From assembly GCA_964444925.1 (NCBI GenBank), contig CAYUIV010000006.1, positions 1 through 49,662 of the forward strand: a DNA stretch of 49,662 nt, written 5' to 3'. The DNA is from CAYUIV01 sp964444925 (lineage in GTDB: Bacteria; Pseudomonadota; Gammaproteobacteria; Diplorickettsiales; Diplorickettsiaceae). A program made the position numbers and the translations under genes. Under the pieces are notes generated by a model. That model did no database searches and was not told the origin of the DNA. It was given only the letters and a program-made list of their open reading frames with translations. Below are positions 17,929 through 28,020 of this stretch, piece by piece. Positions within the stretch are counted from its first letter, which is position 1, and the number at the start of each line of letters is the position of its first letter.

Positions 17929-20166
17929 TTAGTCACTTTCTCTTTGATACATAAAACCAATACCTGCTCCTTCATGGCCATAACTCAACTCAGAAATCCA
18001 GTGGGGTGTGAATAGATAATTTATTTTACCTAAGGTGCGCTTTTGCAAATCTCTCGCCATTGCAATAGACCACTTGGGATGTAACTGCATACTGCCTAAC
18101 ACTTGTGTTGTATCCTGCATGGCATAGACATGTAATTGGGGTTTAAATTTGCGTTTCAAATAAGAAACAATACGCCAAGTATTGAGATATTGAAAACCAA
18201 ACTGGCCTACCATGTAAAAGACCATGGGAAAAGATGTTTGAGTTAATTGACGAGCCGTTTGATCAGCAAGAAAATAAGCTGTTGCATCACTTTGATGTTG
18301 CATCCATCCAGAAGGTGTGGCATAGATACTGATTTTTGGATCTTCTAAATCACCATGCAAACGTAATCCAACTTGAAGATGTGGTGGCAAGTGAGTACCT
18401 ATGTTTATTTGAGGCGCAAAATGCTTGTTTTGTATTTCATCTTCATTCGCATCAGCAATACGCATATGCTGATGATTAATACGTTTTTGTAATGATCGGC
18501 TTGCTTTAATATCGACTTTAGGATTTGCAAAACGTTCATGAAATAGAAAGCGTGACATTGTATCAACCTGTAAACGCTTTCCATAATAATCGTATTCTCC
18601 TTCAACTAAACGAATATCGCCTTGAGCTAAAATAGGATTTTGATCTTTTTGTTCTAGCAAAAGTTTTCCTCTCAATTTAGCTTTTAACGTTGAAAAATAA
18701 AAACAAACGGTATCACCTAGTTGGATACTTATTTTCATGCGATAAGATCGCTGTTTCTTATTTTCTACATGGGGCCAAATAATATCTGAATCAAGCATGG
18801 GGACAGGTTCTGAATACTGCATGCTAAGTTGTGCAGACGGCATTTGTAATTTACCGTGTATGCTTGTACGCTTTTCGTCTACTGTAATATGAATCTTAGG
18901 TCGGATAGTCATAATAATATTTTGTTTTGGCGCAACTGTTAAATCATCGCCAGTCAGTTGCAATTTTGTTTTCATAGAAAACTTTTTCCGTTCAAAAAGA
19001 TACGTCATACCTGTGAGATACCATTTTTTGTGTCCTTGATTGTTATCGGATAAACAGCTGTCCCAGCCTATGATTTGATCTTGTAGAAGACTACTTCCCA
19101 TGAAATATTTAAATGGCATATGTACTCTTGGCAAAAAGGAATCTTTCCATACCCAAAATATGTTTGCTTTTAAAGAGGAACTCGATAACAGTTTTTTAAG
19201 CTGTATTTTAAAAGACGTGAAAGACGAAGAGAAGAAAAGCGATTCCCAATACGACCAATAGTCAGAAAACGCCATGTATATGTTGCACATACCTTCAGCA
19301 TTAGGTAAAAAAACTTTTTCGAGTGGTAAATTTATTTTTTTAATTGTTTCCCAATGACTCAAATGCAGTTTCATCTGTATGGTACAGCGTGTCTTTATTG
19401 ATTGAGAGGCCGTTTGTATCTTGTGTAATCGAACATTTGCGTATGCGACATTCTGATGTACTGTTTTCAAAGTACTTTTTTCTTTAATCGTACACGTGAA
19501 ATGGTTAGGTAAGCCACATAAACGAAAGTCGTAGCTAGGTATGTGATACGCTTGCTTTTTAGATTTTCGTATGTTGAGCGACGAACTAGATCCTTGAAGA
19601 ATTAGATAAAAAGAATCTGTCCAAGCACCCTGTAATGTTCCTTTCATAGCAAAAGATTGGAGATAAATCATATCCTTTGGAGGGGTTTGATAGTGTAACT
19701 GCCAAAAGAAAGGTAATTTGTCAGAAAAATCACCTCGTCCTTCTAAACAAAATAGTGGTGTTTTAAATATAAATGTTTGAATTGATACCTTTTGAACATT
19801 AAGGTATCTCAGCCATTGAGGTACTTGTGGTGTTTGCGTCGATTGAGTATGTGGTGATTCAATTTTAATACTACGAATACTGAATGATTCAATCCACAAT
19901 TTTTTCTTAAAAAGTAACATAGGACGTATCACTACACGACAATTTGATAGTAATATATCGTAATTTTTATCTTTATAATGTAAAACATGAAATGTCATTG
20001 GACTCAGTAAGCACCCTTTCAAACCTTGAATTTCAAGATGATTTGCAGTCATTCGTAAAACGCTTCGACAAACAATATTTAAGCCAAATGTAGTACAAAA
20101 AAAACTGTAAAAACTGACTGCCATGAAAACAGTGACCATTAAAAATCGAAAAGACCAACGTTGCAT
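17929..20166 (-). CDS. tamB: TamB-like translocation and assembly module protein
   Basis: 745 residues against about 1260 in E. coli TamB. The N-terminal transmembrane anchor (about residues 7-27) is followed by the typical first AsmA/TamB beta repeat (LEIQGLKGCLLSPMTFHVLHY). The C-terminal DUF490 part is recognisable by IRLVEGEYDYYGKRLQV and FANPKVDIKASRSL, ending in a beta-rich domain. TamB bridges inner and outer membranes and moves phospholipids and some outer-membrane proteins. tamA is not adjacent. The gene starts 72 nt after dotN in the same direction, where Legionella has icmB (dotO), so it may be transcribed with the dot/icm genes. The short middle region suggests loss of internal beta repeats. 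Confidence 0.85.
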   Translation of the reverse strand: MQRWSFRFLMVTVFMAVSFYSFFCTTFGLNIVCRSVLRMTANHLEIQGLKGCLLSPMTFHVLHYKDKNYDILLSNCRVVIRPMLLFKKKLWIESFSIRSIKIESPHTQSTQTPQVPQWLRYLNVQKVSIQTFIFKTPLFCLEGRGDFSDKLPFFWQLHYQTPPKDMIYLQSFAMKGTLQGAWTDSFYLILQGSSSSLNIRKSKKQAYHIPSYDFRLCGLPNHFTCTIKEKSTLKTVHQNVAYANVRLHKIQTASQSIKTRCTIQMKLHLSHWETIKKINLPLEKVFLPNAEGMCNIYMAFSDYWSYWESLFFSSSFTSFKIQLKKLLSSSSLKANIFWVWKDSFLPRVHMPFKYFMGSSLLQDQIIGWDSCLSDNNQGHKKWYLTGMTYLFERKKFSMKTKLQLTGDDLTVAPKQNIIMTIRPKIHITVDEKRTSIHGKLQMPSAQLSMQYSEPVPMLDSDIIWPHVENKKQRSYRMKISIQLGDTVCFYFSTLKAKLRGKLLLEQKDQNPILAQGDIRLVEGEYDYYGKRLQVDTMSRFLFHERFANPKVDIKASRSLQKRINHQHMRIADANEDEIQNKHFAPQINIGTHLPPHLQVGLRLHGDLEDPKISIYATPSGWMQHQSDATAYFLADQTARQLTQTSFPMVFYMVGQFGFQYLNTWRIVSYLKRKFKPQLHVYAMQDTTQVLGSMQLHPKWSIAMARDLQKRTLGKINYLFTPHWISELSYGHEGAGIGFMYQRESD

Positions 20167-20238
20167 GTTTTAATGATAGAAAAAACAAAAAAATTGAGAG
20201 TCAGTGTGGCAAGATAAACCGATTAATTGCACAGGTAT

Positions 20239-20814
20239 TCAATCTTTCATATATTTCTTAAATGCAGTGCGCGAAGGCAGTAATTTAAGATGAGATAAAA
20301 ATGGACTGGATACCTGCTCAAGATTTGATTCAACTAGAAGTTTCCCAAAGACAGCAGGCTCACTCATACCAGTACCCAGTGCATCTTCTACTGCTTTTGT
20401 TCGCAACTTTAAAGTGCGATAGTATTGATGTGCGATTTCTTCTTCTTGTCCTTGTTGATCCATTGCTTTGAACAGTGCGTAACAAAAACCATTGACAGCA
20501 GCTTGTGATAGCTCAGGAAGATAGACTAATACTCCTCCTCCATAATTTTCAATACTGACGGACTCTAAGAACCCACATTGTGCACAAAGCACGCAGGCCG
20601 TGATTAAATTCTCTACACTATTGTCGCTATATTGACCATTTAAATTAATGATTTCTTGTGCATGCTGGTGGATTATTCCACAATACTGACAGCAAAACTG
20701 ATCACGCGTTAATACGTTTTTTCTGGTCTTTTCAAAAGTCAGGTCAGTTCTGCGTGCTACAAAAAGACGCCAGCCTTGTGGATTAACGTTTAATGTCAGC
20801 TTTTTCGTCAGCAT
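20239..20814 (-). CDS. dotN: DotN (IcmJ), type IV coupling complex subunit
   Basis: 191 residues; Legionella IcmJ is about 208. DotN binds the C-terminal tail of the coupling ATPase DotL at the cytoplasmic side. The cysteine clusters expected for its metal site are present: C41/C42/C45 (CCQYCG) and C74/C77/C80 (CVLCAQC), in an HNH-like context. The start codon overlaps the dotP stop by 1 nt (TAATG), showing tight coupling. It is the last dot/icm gene of the run; in Legionella dotO/icmB would follow. Confidence 0.9.
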   Translation of the reverse strand: MLTKKLTLNVNPQGWRLFVARRTDLTFEKTRKNVLTRDQFCCQYCGIIHQHAQEIINLNGQYSDNSVENLITACVLCAQCGFLESVSIENYGGGVLVYLPELSQAAVNGFCYALFKAMDQQGQEEEIAHQYYRTLKLRTKAVEDALGTGMSEPAVFGKLLVESNLEQVSSPFLSHLKLLPSRTAFKKYMKD

Positions 20815-21242
20815 TATAATAAATTAATGTGGTTTCTAGGTAAGCCCGAACGCGCATCTGATCCAAAGAGTGCATCGCCTGAAATATCAAACACAGTCGG
20901 TAAAAATAGTAATCCTGCACCAACAGCCAATAGTGCAATGGGTGTACTTAAAGGAATTTGTGCGGGATTATCTTTATACGCTTTAAATTTAAATAATCCA
21001 ATCATGGAGAAGCCAACGCCTGATGCATACGCAGCTGCAGTCATCAATTCTCTGATAATGAGAAAAGTTTGTTTAAGCGTTTTAGCAAAGGATTGAACAG
21101 TAGCTGCTGCAAAAGTGTTGGGGGCATAACTCGTAAGTATAAAGGTAACTGTGATATAAAGCAGAAACCATGATAATGTGTTTAAGGTTTCTTTCACCCA
21201 GGTTATTTGTTTTCGGACTTGCCATAAATTTTTTCGATACAT
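20814..21242 (-). CDS. dotP: DotP (IcmD), small membrane protein of the T4BSS
   Basis: 142 residues. Three hydrophobic segments (about 17-36, 62-82 and 97-116) include the GVGFSMIGLFKFKAYKDNP stretch typical of IcmD, which is related to DotE/IcmC. Its position between dotE and dotN matches Legionella. The exact function in secretion is not established; it is an essential inner-membrane component in Legionella. Confidence 0.85.
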   Translation of the reverse strand: MYRKNLWQVRKQITWVKETLNTLSWFLLYITVTFILTSYAPNTFAAATVQSFAKTLKQTFLIIRELMTAAAYASGVGFSMIGLFKFKAYKDNPAQIPLSTPIALLAVGAGLLFLPTVFDISGDALFGSDARSGLPRNHINLL

Positions 21243-21260
21243 ATAAAACTCTATTTTTAA

Positions 21261-21776
21261 CTATTCTAATTCGAATAAACCCATCAATAAACTTAACGAG
21301 TGTTCGATGTTGATGGCACACATGCCTGCTAAGATGTGTGTCACTGATTTACTTAAAGAATGGCGTCCTCCTTCTTGGTAGGTTCCAATCTGTATCATAC
21401 CTTTAACGAGTGCGATACGGCCAATTAATTTCATAATCGTTTTCCCTACATACTGTATCTCCGCTGTCCATAATGTCTGTACGTATGGCATTTCTTCAAT
21501 ATAGGGTTGTCCAAAAATAGCATCAGCGAGCAGCTGAGTCGTTGCATATGGGACATATATTAAAATAGTACCGACGACTAAAAGTAAAATAACTTGGTTT
21601 AACCGTGCATGAGGCGCCATCATAGAGCGCATTTCACCATATATTTTTAGTTTTAAGAAAGCTCTAAAAATAAATAAAAATCCAATTAAGGCAGCACCTG
21701 CATTAATAAGGTCCACTAAAATTGGAACGTTGAGGCTAAATCCTTTCAGTAATTGGTCCACGGAAGGCATAATCAA
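21261..21776 (-). CDS. dotE: DotE (IcmC), polytopic inner-membrane protein of the T4BSS
   Basis: 171 residues with about four membrane helices (about 18-38, 58-78, then 108-125 and 145-165). It shows the IcmC pattern FRAFLKLKIYGEMRSMM and the hydrophobic VILLLVVGTILIYVPYATTQL. It resembles the downstream dotP product, since both have a K-x-Y loop after a glycine-rich helix, in line with the known relation of IcmC and IcmD. There is an 18-nt gap to dotP and about 70 nt to dotF. Confidence 0.85.
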   Translation of the reverse strand: MIMPSVDQLLKGFSLNVPILVDLINAGAALIGFLFIFRAFLKLKIYGEMRSMMAPHARLNQVILLLVVGTILIYVPYATTQLLADAIFGQPYIEEMPYVQTLWTAEIQYVGKTIMKLIGRIALVKGMIQIGTYQEGGRHSLSKSVTHILAGMCAINIEHSLSLLMGLFELE

Positions 21777-21849
21777 GATCTATTGTAATACTTATAAAAA
21801 ACCGGTTTGCTGCTAAATACCGTACCATTGTTTGGTAAAGCATTTTCTT

Positions 21850-22560
21850 CTAAACATCGTCTAATTTAAACTCAATGAGATGACCATTATCTAAATAAAC
21901 CACGCCATTTGCTACATCAATTTGCTGTACTTTGCGCGCATTGGGTAAAACACTGTGTACACTGACCGTAATGATTTTACCATTTGCGCAATGAATCCAA
22001 GCACGCCCTGGAATAATGGCATACAGAGAATAAAGCGCTGGCTTTTTTAACGTAGGCTGAATATCGTAAGAGTGTGCTGTTTCAAACGGATAACCATTAA
22101 ACGCCTCGCGTATTGCTTGTCTCTTATTTACTTGACGCTCAAGTGTTGAAATAGTTTTTTGCATAGTCAATACGCGCGCTTCTAATTGTTGCAGCTTTTC
22201 AGATGACATGCTGTTAACAGCATGGTTTTGTTCTTTTGTCTTTGACGTAGTGGCTATCGAGGCTGGTTGATCAAATAAAGATAATTTGTAGACCCACTTT
22301 GAAAAAGTAGCTTTTAAAGAAGGTATTGTATCTGTGATAGCTTCATTTACGTCTTGTAGTTTTATGTTACGGCATTTTTTCCAAACAAATTGTGTGCGCT
22401 CAAGCGTTCTTTGTGGACCAATTTGATAGAAGGCAATGCCTGAAACAACCATGGTAAAAAATAATAGCAGATAGAAAATACTTTTCATTACGCTAAAAAG
22501 ACGCTGTTTAGCCCAGTGTAGCTTGTCACGTATTAAATGATAGAAAGACACTCGTTGCAT
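21850..22560 (-). CDS. dotF: DotF (IcmG), inner-membrane component of the T4BSS core
   Basis: 236 residues; Legionella DotF is about 269. One transmembrane helix (about 22-45) is followed by a coiled coil (about 130-155, MSSEKLQQLEARVLTMQ). A C-terminal beta domain (IIPGRAWIHCANGKIITVSV) is characteristic of IcmG. In Legionella DotF associates with DotG in the core complex and has been proposed to bind effectors. Placement between dotG and dotE supports the call. The first ATG at 22560 gives a basic N-terminus before the helix. Confidence 0.87.
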   Translation of the reverse strand: MQRVSFYHLIRDKLHWAKQRLFSVMKSIFYLLLFFTMVVSGIAFYQIGPQRTLERTQFVWKKCRNIKLQDVNEAITDTIPSLKATFSKWVYKLSLFDQPASIATTSKTKEQNHAVNSMSSEKLQQLEARVLTMQKTISTLERQVNKRQAIREAFNGYPFETAHSYDIQPTLKKPALYSLYAIIPGRAWIHCANGKIITVSVHSVLPNARKVQQIDVANGVVYLDNGHLIEFKLDDV

Positions 22561-22588
22561 AAGGTTAAAGTAGGTTGCATGAATATCC

Positions 22589-23770
22589 TCATAAATTTTT
22601 TAATTGATCACTCATCAGATCTTCTGTAAAAAGTACACCAATGCCTGTTCCTGAATTAACATGAATAGTATACGGACGATGAAATTGTTTTGCGAGTGCA
22701 TCACTTGCGTGAGAGCCCACATGGCCGACAGCACCAATTAGCTTATCTGTTGGATTAATCATGGTCTGAAAAGAATATGGTCTATTTTGCGCAGTACTCA
22801 TGATGCTAGCTTGTTGATAATTAGAAGAATAAAGCTGTAACAAAGCTGCGCCAAATAAAGAACCATAGCGTAGAATTAAGTGTTTGTCGGTGTAACTCGA
22901 CAATCCACTACGGGCTGTTTTTGCATCCACTGCCACTGCTTGAATTGGAATTGTTTGTTTGGCGTCTAATAAATTGATACGATCAAATTGAATCAAAACC
23001 CGTTCTTGTGCCGTGGTTAAAGAACCAATAAGACGTGCATTTTCTAATTCATTGGATACGATTTTGGCAAGGATAGGTCCTGGCTGATCACTATTGACTG
23101 TCGTGAGTAAAACCGCATTTAAGATAGTGCCTGCTTTAATTCGTGCAATTTTATCATAGGATTTATTCTCTTTAGAAAAATGATTTGATCCAGTCACAGC
23201 ATGTTGCAAAGGCACTTGATTCCATTGTGTCATCAATTCGTTCATTTGGACATTCATTCCACTTTGTATTTGTTGTTTACTAACTTGTGCTTTTTGTTTT
23301 ACGAGCAAATCATTTTGACGATCTAATAATTCTTGCGCCTCACTTTTAGGTGGTCTCAAAAAAGAAAAAGCATGCATTGGATCACTAGGGTTTTGAGAAA
23401 GAGGTTTAAAAGATGAATTTGTGTCATGGTGATGCGGTTCCGCTTCAAATGTACTACGATCTACAATAGTTGCAATTGCACTTTTTCCTGTTTTCTTCGC
23501 TTCTTTTGCTTGTTGATTATTGTTTTGTTTTTGCAAACTGGCATATTCTTGTGAAGGCGCTTTTTCGACACCACCTGGGATAGAACGGATAGGCCTGACT
23601 GATTCAACTTGTGCTTTCGCTCTAAAATGCTTGTCGCTGACTTGATGAAAGAATCGAATAACGCCCATACTTATTAGTATAATTAAAAGCAATGTACTAA
23701 CTAATATTACATTGCGACGTCTCTTATCTTCAAAAAATATAATTAAATTTTTCCACCACATAAAAATCAC
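22589..23770 (-). CDS. dotG: DotG (IcmE), VirB10-like core protein, short form
   Basis: 393 residues, whereas Legionella DotG is over 1000. One transmembrane helix near the N-terminus (about 18-38) is followed by a low-complexity linker. The C-terminal TrbI/VirB10-like domain (about 195-390) is recognisable by IKAGTILNAVLLTTVNSDQPGPI and FGAALLQLYSS. The long central repeat region of Legionella DotG is missing, so only the anchor and the channel-forming domain remain. The start is GTG at 23770, directly after the dotH stop, or ATG at 23761 (MWWKN). DotG spans the envelope and forms the channel with DotH. Confidence 0.9.
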   Translation of the reverse strand: MIFMWWKNLIIFFEDKRRRNVILVSTLLLIILISMGVIRFFHQVSDKHFRAKAQVESVRPIRSIPGGVEKAPSQEYASLQKQNNNQQAKEAKKTGKSAIATIVDRSTFEAEPHHHDTNSSFKPLSQNPSDPMHAFSFLRPPKSEAQELLDRQNDLLVKQKAQVSKQQIQSGMNVQMNELMTQWNQVPLQHAVTGSNHFSKENKSYDKIARIKAGTILNAVLLTTVNSDQPGPILAKIVSNELENARLIGSLTTAQERVLIQFDRINLLDAKQTIPIQAVAVDAKTARSGLSSYTDKHLILRYGSLFGAALLQLYSSNYQQASIMSTAQNRPYSFQTMINPTDKLIGAVGHVGSHASDALAKQFHRPYTIHVNSGTGIGVLFTEDLMSDQLKNL

Positions 23771-24793
23771 TTAATATTCTGAAACTTTAAGCTGGATCGT
23801 TTTACCATTATTATCATTGACTAGAATAAAAGGTGCATAAGGTAGTTCGTATGCTTTTGTGCCATCTGGACTAGATAATGTACTAAGCCATGCAGGCGAT
23901 AAAACAGTTAGATGCGTACGCAGATAAAGACGGTTTTCTATGCGCCAAGCACTTGCTTCGCCTCCTGTTACCTGCAGTTGTTTATGGTTTTCGCTTGGAA
24001 TGCCATCTAAGATGTTAAGTAATTCAGAAGAAATAGACGAAACACTACGTCCCAAAGATGCTTTTGCATGCGGTCCATTACCTTGCATACGAAGATCTAA
24101 GCGATAATCAACGATTTTTTGACCTGTAATCAGCGTTAGCATGACAGGTACATCCAATCCTTTGAGTTTCACAACGAAATTACCCGTTTGATACAGCGTT
24201 GTCGCTTGTAACATCAATAGATGGCTCTTCTTATCCCACTGTACGTTAAAAGCTTGTGGATCGCCAATGTTATAGCTTTCAATTGGCCATGGCTGTCCCG
24301 TTTGGTCTAAAAATGTTAATGTACTTACGTAACCTTGTGCAAGTCGAAGTACCATAGGTACACTACCAGGTGCTAAATTGACGTACCGTGAGGCGATGAC
24401 TGGTTTTGGTGGCACATGGGGTAATGAAGTAATTGCTGCTTGTCTTTGATAGAACTGTTCTTTAAGTTCAGTAATTTGGTCAGGCGATAATGGCATTGCA
24501 CTTTGCATGGCGTCATAAAAAGCAGATTGATTTAAATGACGGGAATGGTTATTGTCAAGACTTGAAGGAAGTACACGTTTATTAGAATAATTTTCTGTCT
24601 CAGTGAATGAACTTTTTTGTGTCGAAGTCCTTGCCAGAGGTTGCATGGTTTCTTTTTGCAGTGATTCAATACGTTTTTCTAAATGCGGTGCTTCATGGGA
24701 TGACTGCGATTTACACTCTATTATCGATGTTATCCACAAAAAGATAAAACTGACTAGCCATTTTTTGTTAAAGCAATACGTAGGACTTTTCAT
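23771..24793 (-). CDS. dotH: DotH (IcmK), outer-membrane core protein of the T4BSS
   Basis: 340 residues; Legionella IcmK is about 360. A hydrophobic N-terminus (WLVSFIFLWITSIIECKS) is a signal peptide. The C-terminal half is the conserved VirB9-like beta domain, with VPMVLRLAQGYVSTLTFLDQTGQPWPI and NIGDPQAFNV. DotH forms the outer-membrane ring with DotC and DotD (not in this window) and DotG. It lies 2 nt after dotI and is followed directly by dotG. Confidence 0.93.
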   Translation of the reverse strand: MKSPTYCFNKKWLVSFIFLWITSIIECKSQSSHEAPHLEKRIESLQKETMQPLARTSTQKSSFTETENYSNKRVLPSSLDNNHSRHLNQSAFYDAMQSAMPLSPDQITELKEQFYQRQAAITSLPHVPPKPVIASRYVNLAPGSVPMVLRLAQGYVSTLTFLDQTGQPWPIESYNIGDPQAFNVQWDKKSHLLMLQATTLYQTGNFVVKLKGLDVPVMLTLITGQKIVDYRLDLRMQGNGPHAKASLGRSVSSISSELLNILDGIPSENHKQLQVTGGEASAWRIENRLYLRTHLTVLSPAWLSTLSSPDGTKAYELPYAPFILVNDNNGKTIQLKVSEY

Positions 24794-24795
24794 TG

Positions 24796-25434
24796 TTAAT
24801 CCCTAATACTACCACTACCTGTCATAATCAGTTGTTGAATGCCAATTCCTTTAACAGATTGTAACGTAGGTACTCTTATAATTAATAGATCAATGCGAAA
24901 AGATTGAGGAATCAGATCGCTTGGACTTTGGTAAGTCACAAGTAAAGGCATTTGAACTCTCCATGCATAAATACCGTGTCTTAATCCTTGCTCGACAATC
25001 ACAGGTGCACCGGTTGGAACTGCCGAGACGATTAATTTCTTTTGAATGACAGCAGATAAATTATTAGAATAATTTAACGCCGTTGAAAAATTTTCCCAAC
25101 CTTGATTTGTAAAATTATCGCGTATACTTTGTAGTGCTTGACGGTAGTTAACATAGTTGTAATTAAAAGCACTAACCGTTGCTTGTGTTGCCCATTGTAG
25201 CAGTGCAGCATTTGATAAATTTGGCTTATTGATTGAAATAAGCGGTGTTAAGTGACCTTCTTTTGAGATTGCAAAATAACGGGGTTCAGGAGGATAAAGA
25301 GTCAGGTAGAGTAATGCGCTTGCTAACATTAAAAGCGTGATAAATCCTAACACGAGAACGAACATTAAACGTCTGTAATTGTGACGATAAAAATCATTTC
25401 TTAAATGAATGAGTTTCAATGCATCTTGGTTCAT
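24796..25434 (-). CDS. dotI: DotI (IcmL), inner-membrane VirB8-like T4BSS protein
   Basis: 212 residues, the same size as Legionella DotI. A transmembrane helix at about 23-46 precedes a periplasmic VirB8/TraM-like domain (LLQWATQATVSAFNYNYVNYRQAL; RHGIYAWRVQMPLLVTYQS). DotI and DotJ form a hetero-complex in the inner membrane in Legionella. The ATG overlaps the dotJ stop by 4 nt. Confidence 0.95.
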   Translation of the reverse strand: MNQDALKLIHLRNDFYRHNYRRLMFVLVLGFITLLMLASALLYLTLYPPEPRYFAISKEGHLTPLISINKPNLSNAALLQWATQATVSAFNYNYVNYRQALQSIRDNFTNQGWENFSTALNYSNNLSAVIQKKLIVSAVPTGAPVIVEQGLRHGIYAWRVQMPLLVTYQSPSDLIPQSFRIDLLIIRVPTLQSVKGIGIQQLIMTGSGSIRD

Positions 25435-25661
25435 GGTTGTTTTATAAATGATTGAATATTATCTAAAGGAAATAGTGCAACTAATGTTCCATCCATGCCG
25501 GTTGCATAATAAGCAGGATCGTTACGTAAAACAATAGTGATAATTACACTCATACTACATAATAGAATAGCAATCATCATCAAAAGTAATAACCAACAGT
25601 AAAAGGTATAAAATTTTTGATAGTGCTGATGGTTATCCATCGAACTTTCTCTTACTTTCAC
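25431..25661 (-). CDS. dotJ: DotJ (IcmM), short DotI paralog
   Basis: 76 residues from the first start, or 69 from the ATG at 25640 (MDNHQHYQKF), which reduces the overlap with dotL from 29 to 8 nt. One transmembrane helix (about 19-43 of the long form) and a short tail (YATGMDGTLVALFPLD) resemble the first part of DotI, as expected for DotJ. Legionella DotJ is about 94 residues. In Legionella icmN/dotK lies between dotL and dotJ; here the two genes overlap, so dotK has been lost or moved. Confidence 0.85.
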   Translation of the reverse strand: MKVRESSMDNHQHYQKFYTFYCWLLLLMMIAILLCSMSVIITIVLRNDPAYYATGMDGTLVALFPLDNIQSFIKQP

Positions 25662-27987
25662 GAATACTACGAATTAATTGACTCACCAGTTGCATGAGCT
25701 CAGGTAACGATAATTTTTTTTGTTGTATGGAGGGCGCATAATAAGTTGCTTTTTCAATATCTTTAATAATCTCATGTGCAACGCGTTGTCCTTTTTGATG
25801 ACTAAAATCACCCACTAACTTTTCAATTGCGATAATTGATTGATAGGTTGTTTCTTTTGACAAAAGTGGTGCACTAAATTGCTCAAGATGATTTACTTTT
25901 AGTAGTGTTTTTAATTGATCATTTAGTATCAATGGTTTAAATATATTTAACTCTTGCTCACTGAGTGAGTCAAAAACAAGGGGCTTTACTACTTCAGTTT
26001 TTTGTCTATGTTCTTCACTTAAAATTTGTAGTGCCTGTTGTCCTTTCTTCATGAAAGAAGAAGTTGTTGCATCTTCTAGTAACGTGTTTAGACGAGAAAT
26101 ACTATCGGTTTGTATTAATTGTTTTTCTTGTAATGGTGCCTGTTGTATCAGGGTTTGAAAACGCTTCAACCGCAAACGTAAATCGTTAATGACACGCGTT
26201 GGAGGACGATCAACTCTTAAGAATTGATTGAGACGCATATTTGGAACCGGCTTTGGATCTGCGTAGAACATACGTGCACATACAATTTTATCTCGGAAAA
26301 GGATATGTGCTTCTCCTTCACGTTGCGCTTTTAAATCCATTAAATCGATACGTGGGCGTTTTTCAGAAGAGGCACTGCGCGTGTCAAGGTAATGATTAAA
26401 CACAGACTCTGGCTTAGTTTGAAAAGCATCTACTTTTGTTACCCAGGCTTCCCCAGTTGTCTTAGAAAAAAATTCCCACGTTTCCTGGGGGTCTTCAAGT
26501 TTCATACAGATTTTAATATTACAATTTGCACCGATAGAAGCCGCTTCTTCTTTAGATGCTTTTTGAAAAGCAGGTAAATCTTGTCCAGCAAAAATAATGG
26601 AGAACCCAAGCGAGCGCGCTTGAGCTGGAACAACAGCAAACCCTTCGACGGCATAATAACCATATTCATCTAATATACATAGGTAAGGAGTAGGTGAGTT
26701 AGTCGGTTTTCGTTGAATAATATCACGGTATTCGCCTTCTACTTCTTCACCTAAACCGGCTGCTAACATTGCTTTTAAAGAAGCAACAATAATTTTTCCC
26801 AGGTTAGAAAGTTCATTTAATGATTTTTCAAAGGCAGGCAGTAATACAACTAAAATACGTCGGTTCAATACGACATCACGCATATCCACTTCTGCTAAAT
26901 TTGTGCGTAAGATATGTCCGTAAGTATCTGCTAAAGAGCCAAAAACACGTGTTAATTGCATTGTGACAAAACCATGTTGTTCTAACACTTGTCCACTTTG
27001 ACGACCTTTTTTATTTCGATCATAGCCTGGCAGGTTAATAAGATAGTTTGTAATCGGCTCGAGCACAAGATCGGGTACATTGGCAAGACTGACGGCTTCT
27101 TGACGATCACGCGGAAACAAACGATCAATCACAATACTTTCTATGCGGTTCAATTCAAAGTAATTACGTATCACATTTGCATCTAACAAAATCGTTTCTT
27201 GATCACGCATGTAGACTAAAACACGCATTAAAGCTTCTACAAAAGCAATAGCACGTCCTTTCCACATGTCTCCGTCGGAAGAACCACTTGACTCTTCCAT
27301 CAAGCTAATAACCAGTTGAGCAAGCATGCTTGAAGATCCATTGGAAAAAGGATTGACAGTGTTAGAAAGCCGTTTGTCTTGGGGTCCAATAATGTCTCGT
27401 GCACCTGTCATAAAATTGATCAGTAGTACATCGTCTTCACGACCCATGTATCTTGCCATCGAGAAAATTTTAGCAAACAAGGAATTATCTCCTTTTCCAT
27501 CAACATAAATAAAACCACTGCCTTGTACCAACGCATTGAATGCAATTGAAACCAGTGCTTCTGTTTTACCACTGCCGGTTGACCCAAAGATAAGGCAGTG
27601 CGTTCGCATATCTTCATTGCTAAACCATAACTCCTCATTGGTTGATATTTCGTTACCAAATAAACAAATGCCTTGAGCCTCTTTGGGTTTTGTACTGCCT
27701 GGAATCAGATCATTGTGATCAATTAGCTTGGAGCGTTTTGGAATACGGAAAGGAAGCATTGTTTTTCGGGTATAAGCGTAGATAAAACAAATGACTCCTA
27801 TTAAAAAGATAAGATCTGTCGCTGAGGTCATCAAGAAACTACTACACGCCAGCCCAATAAATAAAAGGATAACGCCTGTTGTATTCAAGAAAAAATCAGC
27901 CACACGCTGTCCTAGTGTTCGCGTGTCACGTAACAGTTGTTGAGGATTTTGCTCTTGGTGGCGCTCTAAGCCTCGACGAATTACCAT
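25640..27987 (-). CDS. dotL: DotL (IcmO), type IV coupling ATPase
   Basis: The coding sequence spans 25633-27987, giving 784 residues, almost identical in length to Legionella DotL (783). The N-terminal LLRDTRTLGQRVADFF precedes two transmembrane helices (about 37-72). Walker A GSTGSGKT is at 135-142, and a Walker B-like PYLCILDEYGYY and the GQDLPAF motif follow. DotL is the VirD4-type receptor that selects effectors. Its C-terminal tail (about 660-784), kept in full length here, binds DotN and the adaptors IcmS, IcmW and LvgA in Legionella. It lies downstream of dotM and overlaps dotJ. The adaptor genes are not in the window. Confidence 0.97.
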
Positions 27988-28020
27988 GCGATATCGCTAA
28001 TATTTGCAATCATTGTATTT

